Shown here: positions 7,188-16,390 of the stretch, one piece after another
Layout of the letters: the number at the start of each line of letters is the position of its first letter
Numbering within the stretch: the first letter of the stretch is position 1
DNA from: Pedococcus_A sp963730585
Lineage (GTDB): Bacteria; Actinomycetota; Actinomycetes; Actinomycetales; Dermatophilaceae
Assembly: GCA_963730585.1 (NCBI GenBank)
Contig: CAVSSL010000006.1
Location: forward strand, 387,942 to 451,941
DNA length: 64,000 nt
Direction: 5' to 3'
The notes under the pieces: model-generated
Told to the model about the DNA's origin: nothing
Databases searched by the model: none
The model's input: the letters and a program-made list of their open reading frames with translations, nothing else
Translations under genes and position numbers: made by a program

Positions 7188-9635
7188 ATGCCTCTTCTGT
7201 CTGCCTCCCGACTCAGGTTCATCCCTGCCGTAGCGGCCAGCACCGGCGCGCTCCTCACGCTCTCGGTGGTGACGACGGGGCCGCTCAACGGCATCGGCTC
7301 GTCCAACCCGCGTCCGGTACACCCTCACTTCCAGGCCGTGTCGCTGGCCCCGATGGGGGAGCAGGCCGTCGCCGGGGCGGCCAAGGCCCCGGGGGCCCCG
7401 GCGCCCGACGCGCCGCAGACCGCTCGGGCCCGGGCAGCCCGGACCGCTGCCGGCATCCGCTCCGGCGCGATCAGCCCGGTGCAGTCCACGGAAGGGCGCC
7501 TGCGCGTCATCGGGGTGACCTGGCCCCAAGGCCGCCTCGCGAACGACGACCGGGTCGAGTACCGCGTGCAGGACGACGGCCGCTGGGGTGGCTGGCAGCA
7601 GATGGTCGTCAGCGACGACGACCACGCCCCGGACCCCGGCACCGAGGAGGCGAAGCACTCCCGCGGCGGCACGGAGCCCTACGTCGTGACCGGTGACGAC
7701 GTGCAGGTGCGGGTGCTGAGCGAGAAGTCCAGCGTCGCCTCCGACGTGCGCCTCGACGTCATCGACCCGATGTCCTCCCCGGCCGACGACGACGCCGTCG
7801 CTGCTCCGGGGGCGGCCTCGGCGGCTGCCGCCCGCCCGACGATCTACACCCGCCAGCAGTGGGGCGCCGACGAGAGCCTGCGCACCGGCGAGCCGTCGTA
7901 CGGCACGGTCAAGGCCGGCTTCGTCCACCACACCGTCGACTCCAACAGCTACACCTCGAGCCAGGTGCCCGCCATCATCCGCGGCATCTACTCCTTCCAC
8001 GTCAAGGGACGCGGCTGGAGCGACATCGGCTACAACTTCCTCATCGACAAGTTCGGCCGCACCTGGGAGGGCCGCTACGGCGGCATCGACCAGCCCGTCA
8101 TCGGCGCGCACACGGGCGGGTTCAACTCCCAGCTCTTCGGCGCCGCCGCCATCGGCACCTACAGCACGACCACCCCGCCCTCGGCGGTTCTCACCGCCTA
8201 CAGCAAGCTGCTGGCCTGGAAGCTGGGGATCTCGCACGTCGACCCGGCCACCACGGTGCTGCTGGACGGCATGACCACGAAGGTCTACACCGTCTCCGGC
8301 CACCGCGACGCGGCCGGCACCGTGAACGACACCGAGTGCCCCGGCAACGCCCTCTACAGCAAGCTGTCGACCTTGCGGGCCAACGCCAAGAAGCTGCAGG
8401 GCACGATGTTCTACGGGCCGAAGGTCTCGTCGACCTCCTGGTTCTACGGCGCGGCCGGCCCCACCATCACGGCCCGCCCGAGCACGAACCTCACGTGGTC
8501 GCTGCAGGTGAAGAGCCCCTGCCGCACCGAGACGCTGGCCACCGCGAAGGGCTCGGCCACCACCACCGGCGGCATCACGGCCGCGTGGAACGGCAAGCTG
8601 GCCAGCGGCGCCTGGGCGCCCCCCGGCTACTACGACCTGACCCTGACCGCCACGACCGGCTCGGGCACGCTGGCCAACGCGGCCCCGTGGACCACGCGGG
8701 TGCGCGTCGTGGGCACCGCCACCTCGCCGCAGGGCTTCTGCCCCGACCGCGTCTTCGGCGCCGACCGCTACGCGACCGCCGTCGCCGCGGCCAAGGCCGC
8801 CAACCTCTCCGCCGCGACCGTCGTCATCGCGAACGGCACGACCGGCGGCATGGCCGACGCGCTCGTCTCCGCGCCCCTGGCCACCTCCCGCAAGGGCGTC
8901 CTGCTGCTGACCGCCCCGACGGGCCTGCCGTCGGTGGTCTCCTCGGAGATCACCCGTCGCAAGGCGAAGACCGCGTTCATCGTCGGCGGCACCGGGGCGG
9001 TGTCGAGCACCGTCGTCACCCAGCTGAAGAACCTCGGCGTCACCAGCATCACCCGCTACAGCGGCGCCGACCGCTACGGCACCGCCGCGGCCGTGGCGCG
9101 CGGGGTGGCCACGACCAGCCCCGACGTCATGGTGGCCAGCGGGCTCGCCATGGCCGACGGCCTCGTGCTGTCGGGCCCGGCCGCCCAGCTCCAGCGGCCG
9201 ATCCTGCTCGTCAACGACAGGGGCGTGCCCGCGCCGACCGCGACCGCACTGACGCAGCTCGCCACCGAGCGCACCGTGGTCGCGGGTGGCACCGGCGTCG
9301 TGCCCGACGCGGTGCTCGCCAAGCTGCCGAGCCCCACCCGGGTGGCCGGGGCGAACCGCTACGCCACCTCGGCGGCGCTCGCCACGTGGGCGCGCGGGGT
9401 CATGCCGGTCTCGAGCGTGCTCGCCGCCAACGGTGAGGACACCGGGCTCATCGACACGCTCTCGGGCGGCCAGTTCGGCCGCGCCACCCTCTACGTCCAG
9501 GCGGTGAAGGTGCCGACCGACGTCGCGTCGTGGCTCGACCGCTCGCCCGACCTGGCGAAGGCGACCGTGCTGGGTGGCTCGGGCGTGGTCGGTGACCTCG
9601 TCGCGGGCCGGGTCCAGCGGGCAGTACTGCAGTGA
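7188..9635 (+). CDS. Secreted N-acetylmuramoyl-L-alanine amidase (PGRP-like) with CWB2 repeats
   Basis: An 815-residue exported wall hydrolase. ATG 7188 is chosen because it places a signal peptide at the N-terminus ('MPLLSASRLRF' then a hydrophobic core). The middle (about residues 205-410) is a PGRP/amidase_2 domain: 'FVHHTVD' gives the first zinc histidine, 'GWSDIGYNFLID' and 'GRTWEGRYGG' are family hallmarks, and 'SGHRDA...TECPG' holds later zinc ligands. The C-terminus has three CWB2 repeats ('GADRYATA', 'GADRYGTA', 'GANRYATS', each with a 'VGGTGAV'-like segment), expected to hold it on the wall. It should cut the MurNAc-L-Ala bond of peptidoglycan. The next wall gene follows within 45 bp, so they may be co-transcribed. 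Confidence 0.92.
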   Translation: MPLLSASRLRFIPAVAASTGALLTLSVVTTGPLNGIGSSNPRPVHPHFQAVSLAPMGEQAVAGAAKAPGAPAPDAPQTARARAARTAAGIRSGAISPVQSTEGRLRVIGVTWPQGRLANDDRVEYRVQDDGRWGGWQQMVVSDDDHAPDPGTEEAKHSRGGTEPYVVTGDDVQVRVLSEKSSVASDVRLDVIDPMSSPADDDAVAAPGAASAAAARPTIYTRQQWGADESLRTGEPSYGTVKAGFVHHTVDSNSYTSSQVPAIIRGIYSFHVKGRGWSDIGYNFLIDKFGRTWEGRYGGIDQPVIGAHTGGFNSQLFGAAAIGTYSTTTPPSAVLTAYSKLLAWKLGISHVDPATTVLLDGMTTKVYTVSGHRDAAGTVNDTECPGNALYSKLSTLRANAKKLQGTMFYGPKVSSTSWFYGAAGPTITARPSTNLTWSLQVKSPCRTETLATAKGSATTTGGITAAWNGKLASGAWAPPGYYDLTLTATTGSGTLANAAPWTTRVRVVGTATSPQGFCPDRVFGADRYATAVAAAKAANLSAATVVIANGTTGGMADALVSAPLATSRKGVLLLTAPTGLPSVVSSEITRRKAKTAFIVGGTGAVSSTVVTQLKNLGVTSITRYSGADRYGTAAAVARGVATTSPDVMVASGLAMADGLVLSGPAAQLQRPILLVNDRGVPAPTATALTQLATERTVVAGGTGVVPDAVLAKLPSPTRVAGANRYATSAALATWARGVMPVSSVLAANGEDTGLIDTLSGGQFGRATLYVQAVKVPTDVASWLDRSPDLAKATVLGGSGVVGDLVAGRVQRAVLQ

Positions 9636-9676
9636 GAGCCGTGGCCGACCGTCACGGGCAGGGAGGAACAGCAGCC

Positions 9677-11977
9677 ATGGAAAACAGACACCGGTATGCC
9701 GCGCGCGGCCTGAGCGCGCTGGCGGTGGGGGCGCTCGGGGTCACCCTCGCGATCCCGGCGACCGCCGGCCACGCGGCGGAGCCGCCCACGCCGGGGCCGG
9801 AGTGGGGCGTCATGCAGGAGCGTCCGCCGCTGAGCCAGAGCCAGGACCCCGACGCGGGTCCGACGGTGCAGAGCCCCTCGCTCGCGAGCGGGGCCAACGG
9901 GTCGACGCTGGCGTCCGCCGCCACGACGCCGAGCTGGGTGCTGCACGGCGCCGGCTGGGGCCACGGCCTCGGCATGAGCCAGTACGGCGCCTACGAGATG
10001 GCCAAGGCCGGCTACTCCGCCCAGCAGATCCTCGGGCACTACTACTCGGGCACGACCTACTCGAAGGTCAAGGACAGCGACTGGGTCAACGTCAACGTCG
10101 TCTACGGCGCGTCGTCGGTCACCACGGTCTCGTCGGCCCTCAGCAGCGGGGGAGGGGCCTTCACCGTCGCCCTCGGCGGCAAGACCATGACGGGTAAGGC
10201 CGGCGACGCGGTCAGCTTCAGCGTCTCCAACAGCGTGGTCAAGGCGTCCTGCTCGGCCTGCACGCCCACCAGCCTCACCGGCGCCCAGGCAGTCCTGTCG
10301 TGGGACGACCGCACCGCCGCCGCGACCGGCCCGACCCTGATGAAGATCGGCGGCACGCAGTACCGCGACGGCGCCGCGATCATCAAGGCGAAGTCGGCCA
10401 GCACCCTCAACGCCGTCATGCAGGTCCGCATCCACGACGAGTACCTCGACTACCTCGCGGAGTCGCCGTGGTCGTGGTCGCTCGAGGCGCTCAAGGCCCA
10501 GGCGGCGGCGGCCCGCGGGTACGTCATGAAGAAGCACGCCGCCGGCATCCGGAGCACCTGCAACTGCCACGTCTACGACACCACGGCCGACCAGGTCTAC
10601 GGCGGCTACCCGAGCTCCGGGAACCGCACCTACTGGCCCAACTGGCAGAACGCCGTCCGTGCGACCGGCGAACCGGACACGGGCTACGTCTCGAAGTACG
10701 GCTCCTCGATCATCTCGGCCTTCTACTCGTCCTCCTCCGGAGGCCGGACCGAGGACAACGAGGACGTCTGGGGTGGCGACCCGATCGGTTACCTCCGTGG
10801 TGTGTCCGACTCGTGGAGCCTCAAGACGAGCAACCCGGCGCGGGCCTGGCGGCAGGTGACCAGCGGGTCGTCGCTGGCCGGGGTCTTCGGCCTGCCCGAC
10901 GTCGCCCGCCTCGACCTGAGCGACCGCACCAGCAACGGCGGCGTCGAGCGGGCGACCGCGACGTCCTCCGGCGGCGCGACCCGCAGCATCACCGGTGACC
11001 AGTTCCGCATGGTCGCCGCCTCCGGCACGTCGTTCTCGAGCCGGGTGAACTCCACGATGATCCGCCACCTCACCCAGCGGCTCGGCGGCGACAACCGGTA
11101 TGCCGTCGGCGCGGCCGTCGCACGAACCGTCGCCGCGGGTGCCAGCTCGGTCGTCATCGCGAGCGGCGAGAACACCAACCTCCCGGACGCCTCGGTGGCC
11201 GGGCCCCTGGCCTCCACGCTGAACGCGCCGCTGCTGCTCACCCAGCGCGCGAAGCTGCCCGCCGAGACGGGGGCCGAGCTGAGCCGTCGGGGAAGCGTCC
11301 TGAAGACGGCCTACGTCGTCGGCGGCACGGGCGCGGTCGACCAGACGGTCGTGGCCGAGCTGCAGAGGCGTGGTCTGACCGTGGTCCGGGTCGCCGGTCC
11401 CGACCGCTACGCGACCGCCGCGCAGGTGGCTCGCGAGATCGGGAAGAAGCGCACCGTCACGGCGGTCATGATGGCCGGCGGGTTCGGCCTCGCCGACGCG
11501 CTGGCCGGCTCGGGCCCGGCCTCCGCGCTGAAGGAGCCGATCCTCCTGACGCCGGCCGACCGGCTGGCCCCCGCCACGTCGTCCGCCATGGCCGACCTCG
11601 GCGCGAAGTACGTCCACATCGTCGGCGGCACCGCCGTCGTGGGCCAGGGTGTCGAGGACGAGCTCAGGAAGTCCAAGACGGTGCGCCGTCTCGGCGGCGA
11701 CAACAGGTACGCCGTCTCGGCCACCATCGCCAACTACTTCCGCGGGCAGATGCCGTCGACGGCGGAGATGGTGATCACCTCCGGCCAGGACGCCTCGCTG
11801 GTGGACTCGCTGGTCGCCGGCACCCGGCGCAGCCTCATGGTGCTGGTGACCCCGACCTCGCTGCCGGCCACCGCTGCCGAGGCCATGCAGCGCACGCCCG
11901 CGCTGGAGACCGTCACGGCCGTCGGCGGCACGGCGGTGGTCAGCAACAGCGTGCTGTCGAGGGCGGCCAAGAGCTGA
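9677..11977 (+). CDS. Secreted SpoIID/LytB-domain protein with CWB2 repeats
   Basis: A 766-residue exported protein. ATG 9677 is supported by GGAGG at 9662-9666 and a signal peptide ending near 'GHAAEP'. The SpoIID domain is clear: 'GAGWGHGLGMSQYGA' near residue 93, 'WSLEALKAQAAAARGYV' near 270, and 'SSGGRTEDNEDVWGG' near 355. In the SpoIID family this is a lytic transglycosylase fold acting on glycan strands. Three CWB2 repeats follow ('LGGDNRYAVG', 'AGPDRYATA', 'LGGDNRYAVS'). Together with the amidase upstream this makes a pair of wall-anchored enzymes attacking different peptidoglycan bonds. Confidence 0.9.
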   Translation: MENRHRYAARGLSALAVGALGVTLAIPATAGHAAEPPTPGPEWGVMQERPPLSQSQDPDAGPTVQSPSLASGANGSTLASAATTPSWVLHGAGWGHGLGMSQYGAYEMAKAGYSAQQILGHYYSGTTYSKVKDSDWVNVNVVYGASSVTTVSSALSSGGGAFTVALGGKTMTGKAGDAVSFSVSNSVVKASCSACTPTSLTGAQAVLSWDDRTAAATGPTLMKIGGTQYRDGAAIIKAKSASTLNAVMQVRIHDEYLDYLAESPWSWSLEALKAQAAAARGYVMKKHAAGIRSTCNCHVYDTTADQVYGGYPSSGNRTYWPNWQNAVRATGEPDTGYVSKYGSSIISAFYSSSSGGRTEDNEDVWGGDPIGYLRGVSDSWSLKTSNPARAWRQVTSGSSLAGVFGLPDVARLDLSDRTSNGGVERATATSSGGATRSITGDQFRMVAASGTSFSSRVNSTMIRHLTQRLGGDNRYAVGAAVARTVAAGASSVVIASGENTNLPDASVAGPLASTLNAPLLLTQRAKLPAETGAELSRRGSVLKTAYVVGGTGAVDQTVVAELQRRGLTVVRVAGPDRYATAAQVAREIGKKRTVTAVMMAGGFGLADALAGSGPASALKEPILLTPADRLAPATSSAMADLGAKYVHIVGGTAVVGQGVEDELRKSKTVRRLGGDNRYAVSATIANYFRGQMPSTAEMVITSGQDASLVDSLVAGTRRSLMVLVTPTSLPATAAEAMQRTPALETVTAVGGTAVVSNSVLSRAAKS

Positions 11978-12019
11978 CCCACGAGCGCTGACCGAACGGC
12001 ATCGCTGACCGACGTCGGC

Positions 12020-12060
12020 AACGAGAAGGGGCCCCGCCAACCGCGGGGCCCCTTCTCGTT
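12020..12060. terminator. Strong hairpin terminator between convergent genes
   Basis: An 18-bp perfect stem (12020-12037 with 12043-12060) and 5-nt loop lies 40 bp after the SpoIID gene and before the end of the convergent CoA-transferase gene. No clear T-run follows on either side, but the GC-rich stem and location fit a shared bidirectional terminator. Confidence 0.8.
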
Positions 12061-12099
12061 CGCGCCGGCACGGGTGCCGGCCACCCGGCATACCGGCTG

Positions 12100-12738
12100 T
12101 CAGGTGAGGTCGACGGTGAACTCCGGCTCGGTCTTCTCGCGCACCTCGTCCTCGGTGACGCCCGGCGCCAGCTCGCGCAGCACCAGGCCGGCGTCGGTGA
12201 CGTCGAAGACGCAGAGGTCGGTGATGATGCGCTCCACGACGCCGCGCCCGGTGTAGGGCAGCGAGCACTCGTTGACGATCTTGTAGGAGCCGTCCTTGGC
12301 GTTGTGCTCCATGAGGACGATGACCTTCTTGGCGCCGTGGACGAGGTCCATCGCGCCACCCATGCCCTTGACCATCTTGCCGGGGATCATCCAGTTGGCG
12401 ATGTCGCCCTTGGCCGAGACCTGCATGGCGCCGAGGATCGCCGCGTCGACCTTGCCGCCGCGGATCATGCCGAAGGAGGTCGCGGAGTCGAAGAAGGACG
12501 CGCCCTTGCGCAGGGTCACGGTCTCCTTGCCGGCGTTGATGAGGTCGGGGTCCTCTTCTCCCTCATAGGGATACGCGCCGACGCCGAGGATGCCGTTCTC
12601 GGACTGGAGCACGATCTCGACGTCGTCGGGCACGTAGTTGGGCACCAGGGTCGGCAGGCCGATCCCGAGGTTGACGTAGGCGCCGTCGGAGAGCTCCTCG
12701 GCCGCACGGGCCGCCATCTGCTCGCGGGTCAGGGCCAT
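12100..12738 (-). CDS. scoB: 3-oxoacid CoA-transferase subunit B
   Basis: A 212-residue beta subunit of succinyl-CoA:3-ketoacid (or acetate:acetoacetyl) CoA-transferase. 'YVNLGIGLPTLVPNY' at the N-terminus and 'LQSENGILGVG', whose glutamate carries the acyl-CoA intermediate in the family, are both present, as is 'GGAMDLVHGAKKVIVLMEH'. The length is normal. Its start lies one base after the stop of subunit A, so the subunits are co-translated. The complex moves CoA between a dicarboxylate or acid and a 3-oxoacid in ketone-body and short-chain fatty-acid use. The exact acid pair cannot be read from sequence. Confidence 0.93.
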   Translation of the reverse strand: MALTREQMAARAAEELSDGAYVNLGIGLPTLVPNYVPDDVEIVLQSENGILGVGAYPYEGEEDPDLINAGKETVTLRKGASFFDSATSFGMIRGGKVDAAILGAMQVSAKGDIANWMIPGKMVKGMGGAMDLVHGAKKVIVLMEHNAKDGSYKIVNECSLPYTGRGVVERIITDLCVFDVTDAGLVLRELAPGVTEDEVREKTEPEFTVDLT

Positions 12739-12739
12739 C

Positions 12740-13534
12740 TCAGGCCTCCTTGCTGTCGGTCGCGGGACGGGGGCGGGTGGTGAGGCGCTCGATGCGCTTC
12801 TCGGCGGCCTGCTCCGGGCGCAGCGGCAGCACCCGCTGGACGTAGATGCCCGGCAGGTGGATCTCGTCGGGGTCGAGCTCGCCCGGCTCGACCAGCTCCT
12901 CGACCTCGGCGATGGTGACCCGCCCGGCCATGGCGCACAGCGGGTTGAAGTTGCGGGCCGACTTGTTGAAGACGAGGTTGCCGTGCCGGTCGCCCTTCCA
13001 GGCCCGGACCAGGCCGAAGTCGGCGACGATCGCCCGCTCGAGGACGAACTCCTTCTCCTCGCCGTCGACCTCGAAGACCTTGGTCTCCTTGGGCGGGGAG
13101 GCCACCGCCACCGAGCCGTCGGTGTTGTAGCGCCAGGGCAGGCCGCCCTCGGCGATCTGGGTGCCGGCGCCGGTGATCGTGTAGAAGCCGGGGATGCCGG
13201 CGCCACCGGCGCGCAGCCGCTCGGCCAGGGTGCCCTGCGGCGTCAGCTCCACCTCGAGCTCGCCCTGGAGGTACTGGCGCGCGAACTCCTTGTTCTCGCC
13301 GACGTACGACGACACCATCCGCCGGATGCGCTTGTCGCGCAGCAGGATGCCGAGTCCCCAGTCGTCGACGCCGCAGTTGTTCGAGATGGCCTCGAGGTCG
13401 CTCACCCCCGCGTCGTGCAGGGCGGCGATGAGCACGCTGGGCACACCGCAGAGGCCGAACCCACCGACCGCCAGGGAGGAGCCGTCGACGATCCCGTCGA
13501 TGGCCTCGGATGCTGAGGAGACGACTTTGTCCAT
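12740..13534 (-). CDS. scoA: 3-oxoacid CoA-transferase subunit A
   Basis: A 264-residue alpha subunit starting at ATG 13534. The N-terminal 'VGGFGLCGVPSVLI' glycine-rich CoA-binding segment and 'ISNNCGVDDWGLG' are typical of SCOT/AtoD proteins, as is 'YTITGAGTQIAEGG'. It leads a two-gene operon with subunit B. The region upstream is the long unusual intergenic stretch 13535-13968, which should hold its promoter. Confidence 0.93.
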   Translation of the reverse strand: MDKVVSSASEAIDGIVDGSSLAVGGFGLCGVPSVLIAALHDAGVSDLEAISNNCGVDDWGLGILLRDKRIRRMVSSYVGENKEFARQYLQGELEVELTPQGTLAERLRAGGAGIPGFYTITGAGTQIAEGGLPWRYNTDGSVAVASPPKETKVFEVDGEEKEFVLERAIVADFGLVRAWKGDRHGNLVFNKSARNFNPLCAMAGRVTIAEVEELVEPGELDPDEIHLPGIYVQRVLPLRPEQAAEKRIERLTTRPRPATDSKEA

Positions 13535-13968
13535 GGGCCGGACTCTAGCGCCGCCGCTGGCCCAGCCATGCGTGCCCCCGCCCCACCAAAGGCCGCAGCG
13601 AGCATGTTCAGCACACACGAGGTGAGCCGAGTACGGAGCGGGAGCGGCGGGGATGCCGTGAGAGCCCGTGGTGGGTCTGGCAGGAGCACGGAGCGAAGCG
13701 GAGTGCGACGGGATAGGGCCGAACGGCATCCCCGCCGCGGACGCGGCAGAAACGGCATCAGCCGTTCGGATGAGGCGAGTGCGAATTCCATGTCTGTAGT
13801 TCGGCGCGAAGCAGTTGTGGCGGGGTGCCACCAGTGGGACAAATGTCTGGCTCAGGGACTGCAGTGACGTCTGGAACGCATGGCACGTCTGGGGGACTTG
13901 AGCGCCTGTGCCTGCTGCGTACCGATCCGCCTCCCGCGACCCGGGCGGCGTCGTCACAAGGAGTGCCC
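13535..13968. other. Long intergenic region with structured element
   Basis: 434 bp between the divergent scoA and the peptidoglycan-binding protein gene, with no credible gene. It holds a 16-bp perfect inverted repeat (13644-13659 with 13723-13738, 63-nt loop) and a small hairpin AACGGC-ATCA-GCCGTT at 13751-13766. The remainder before 13969 should contain the promoter of the rightward gene, which I could not pin down. Confidence 0.5.
13644..13738. other. 16-bp inverted repeat with 63-nt loop, possible structured RNA
   Basis: GCGGCGGGGATGCCGT at 13644-13659 is exactly complementary to 13723-13738. The loop is purine-rich with repeated GAGC/GGAG elements. It is too long-looped for a simple terminator. 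It could be a small RNA, a non-autonomous repeat unit or a cis-acting leader of scoA; nothing in one copy decides between these. Confidence 0.4.
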
Positions 13969-15636
13969 GTGTCCTTCGCCACCCGCGCGTTCGGTGCCCT
14001 GTCCGTCCCCGTCCTCGGCATGCCCCTCGTGGCGGGGGCGGCGCAGGCGACGACGGTGCCCAAGCCGCCGACGAAGTCGCTGCCCTCGGCCCTCGACATC
14101 GCGCCGCCGTACAACGGGCAGAAGATCTGCGACCCCCACGCCAAGCCCGGTGTGGTCGCCTTCGCCGAGCTCATGGTCGCCCACTACAAGGTGGGGTCCG
14201 CGGCGCCGTGGTACATGGAGCGCAGCTGCAACAGCGGCGTCACGGAGCACTCCGACGGCCGTGCCTGGGACTGGATGCTGAACGCGGGCAACAAGGACCA
14301 GAAGGCGATCGCCGACTCGGTCGTCGCGTGGCTCTCGGCGCCTGACGCGCAGGGTCGTCCCGGGGCCATGGCCCGTCGCTTCGGGATCATGTACGTCATC
14401 TGGAACAAGAAGATGTGGCGCGCCTACGACCCCGGTCGCGGGTGGGCGGCCTACACCGGTTCCGCCCCGCACACCGACCACATCCACTTCTCCTTCACCT
14501 GGGACGGCGCCTACAAGCGCACCTCGTGGTGGACCGGCAAGGCGGTCACGACGGCCGACCCGGGCCCGGCCGTGCCCGCCAAGCCGAGCCCCAGCGCCCC
14601 GCCCGCCGCCCCCTCCGGCGTCTACAGCGTGCTGGTGCAGGGCAGCACCGGTGCCGAGGTGGCGTTGGCCCAGAAGGTGATCGGCGTCCCGGCGGACGGC
14701 ATCTTCGGGCCGATGACGCTGGCGGCGCTGAAGAAGTGGCAGGCCGCCAACGGCGTCCCCGTCACCGGCAAGCTCGACGCCGCCACCTGGGCCAAGATGG
14801 TCGCGCTCGGCAAGGTCCCGGCCCGGGGCGGCTCGACGACCCCGGCCACCTCGAAGCCCACCACCTCGAAGCCGGCCCCCTCGACCCCCGCGGCCACGTC
14901 GCCGCTCGCGAAGTACGTCGACACCACCCTGAAGCGCGGGTCGACCGGCCCCGCGGTGGTCGCCCTCCAGAAGGCGCTCGCGGTCACCGCCGACGGCCAG
15001 TTCGGCCCCCAGACCGACGGCGCCGTCCGCGCGTTCCAGAGCCGCAAGAAGCTCACCGTCAACGGCATCGTCGCCAGGTCCACCTGGCAGGCGCTGATGG
15101 GGCAGACCACCGCGTCGGAGCCGTCGTCCTCGCGCGGCACGCCCCGCACCCCGGTGAAGAGCACCCCGGCACCCAAGGTGGCGGCGAAGCCGTCCGTCAC
15201 CACGGCATACACGGCTGTCTCGAAGGTGGTGCTGAAGCAGGGCTCGACGGGCACCGCGGTCCGCGTGCTCCAGCGCGCCCTCGGCGGCCTGTCCGTCGAC
15301 GGCGCCTACGGCCCGCGCACCGCCGCGGCCGTCAGCTCGTTCCAGAAGGCTCACCACCTCAAGGCCACCGGCGTGACCGACGCCAAGGTGTGGAAGGCCC
15401 TCGAGGCCCGCGACTACCCGCTGCTGGCCTACCGGAGCACCGTGCTCAAGAAGGGCTCGTCGGGCACCGCGGTGGTGGCGCTGCAGAAGGCGCTGCGGAT
15501 CGGGGCCGACGGCCTCTTCGGGCCGCAGACCGAGACCGCCGTCAAGGCGCTGCAGGGCCGCGCCAAGATCGCCCGCACCGGCGTCGTCGCCTCGCTGACC
15601 TGGCAGGCCCTCGAGGCGGAGATGCGCCGGCGCTGA
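13969..15636 (+). CDS. Secreted protein with ARB_07466-like domain and four peptidoglycan-binding repeats
   Basis: A 555-residue exported protein. GTG 13969 is preferred because AAGGAG lies a few bases upstream and a signal peptide ('RAFGALSVPVLGMPLVAGAAQA') follows. Residues about 45-190 form a domain with 'SGVTEHSDGRAWDWML' and 'APHTDHIHFSF', a His/Asp arrangement resembling metal-dependent DD-peptidase-like ARB_07466 domains. Four PG_binding_1 repeats follow, each with a 'L..GSTG.AV..LQ' start and 'DG.FGP.T' core, joined by Pro/Ser/Thr linkers. It likely binds and perhaps cuts peptidoglycan cross-bridges outside the cell; catalysis is inferred. Confidence 0.85.
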   Translation: MSFATRAFGALSVPVLGMPLVAGAAQATTVPKPPTKSLPSALDIAPPYNGQKICDPHAKPGVVAFAELMVAHYKVGSAAPWYMERSCNSGVTEHSDGRAWDWMLNAGNKDQKAIADSVVAWLSAPDAQGRPGAMARRFGIMYVIWNKKMWRAYDPGRGWAAYTGSAPHTDHIHFSFTWDGAYKRTSWWTGKAVTTADPGPAVPAKPSPSAPPAAPSGVYSVLVQGSTGAEVALAQKVIGVPADGIFGPMTLAALKKWQAANGVPVTGKLDAATWAKMVALGKVPARGGSTTPATSKPTTSKPAPSTPAATSPLAKYVDTTLKRGSTGPAVVALQKALAVTADGQFGPQTDGAVRAFQSRKKLTVNGIVARSTWQALMGQTTASEPSSSRGTPRTPVKSTPAPKVAAKPSVTTAYTAVSKVVLKQGSTGTAVRVLQRALGGLSVDGAYGPRTAAAVSSFQKAHHLKATGVTDAKVWKALEARDYPLLAYRSTVLKKGSSGTAVVALQKALRIGADGLFGPQTETAVKALQGRAKIARTGVVASLTWQALEAEMRRR

Positions 15637-15642
15637 CCCGGC

Positions 15643-16356
15643 TCAGCGCTCGAGGGTGACGCCCTCGGTGTCGAGGCGCGCCCGGTCGCCGTCGCTGGTC
15701 GCCGGCCCGCGCGAGAGCACGAGGGAACCGTCGACGGCCCACACGGCCAGGGCGTCGAGCAGCACCTGCCCGAGGTCGCCGGAGCGGGTGTGCAGGCGGG
15801 TGCCGACAGGCCAGTTCTGTTGCGGGACAACGGAGTCGTATGCCGTGGAGCCGGCGGGCGTCCGCAGCGCGGAGTCGTCGTCGGCGGGTTCCTCCCACGG
15901 GCTGAACTGGTCGCCGAAGGTGGACAGCTCGCGGGCCTCGTCGACCACGCCCGCCGGGGCGCCCCCGGGCGCCGATCGGGCCAGGGCGGGCAGGGTGACC
16001 AGCACGGCCGAGGGTGCCTCCGCGGCCACCTCGGGGTCGTCGGTGACGGTGAGGTCGGGCTCTGCGTCGTCGAGGCTGACGCAGCCACCGACCGACCAGA
16101 CCGCCATCGCCCAGTAGAGGGCGCGCCAGTGCGGCGGCAGGGCGAGCCGCACGGTCGAGCCCGGCGCGACGTCGAACTCGTCCTGCAGGGCGTTGGCCGC
16201 CTTGTTGACCCAGTTGGCGAGCACCTTGGCGCTCAGCTCGATCCGCTCGCCGGCGGTCGGGCCGGGGGTGTCGTCGTACCACGTGACCCGCGGCCGGGCG
16301 GGGTCGGAGCGCAGCAGCTGGGCGAGGACTTCGGCGGGGGTGCGTGGGGCGCGCAT
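15643..16356 (-). CDS. TIGR03089 family protein
   Basis: A 237-residue cytosolic protein that resembles a shortened AMP-binding (adenylate-forming) enzyme: 'PRVTWYDDTPGPTAGERIELS' in parts, 'VLANWVNKAANAL' and 'ALYWAMAVWSVGGCVSL' follow the N-terminal fold, but the P-loop-like adenylation motifs of active ligases are missing. This matches the actinobacterial family TIGR03089, whose function is unknown. It converges with the peptidoglycan-binding gene (6 bp apart) and is divergent from the GT-C-like gene. Confidence 0.8.
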   Translation of the reverse strand: MRAPRTPAEVLAQLLRSDPARPRVTWYDDTPGPTAGERIELSAKVLANWVNKAANALQDEFDVAPGSTVRLALPPHWRALYWAMAVWSVGGCVSLDDAEPDLTVTDDPEVAAEAPSAVLVTLPALARSAPGGAPAGVVDEARELSTFGDQFSPWEEPADDDSALRTPAGSTAYDSVVPQQNWPVGTRLHTRSGDLGQVLLDALAVWAVDGSLVLSRGPATSDGDRARLDTEGVTLER

Positions 16357-16390
16357 GGACCCCAGCCTAGGAGCGATAGCGTGGCCGACC

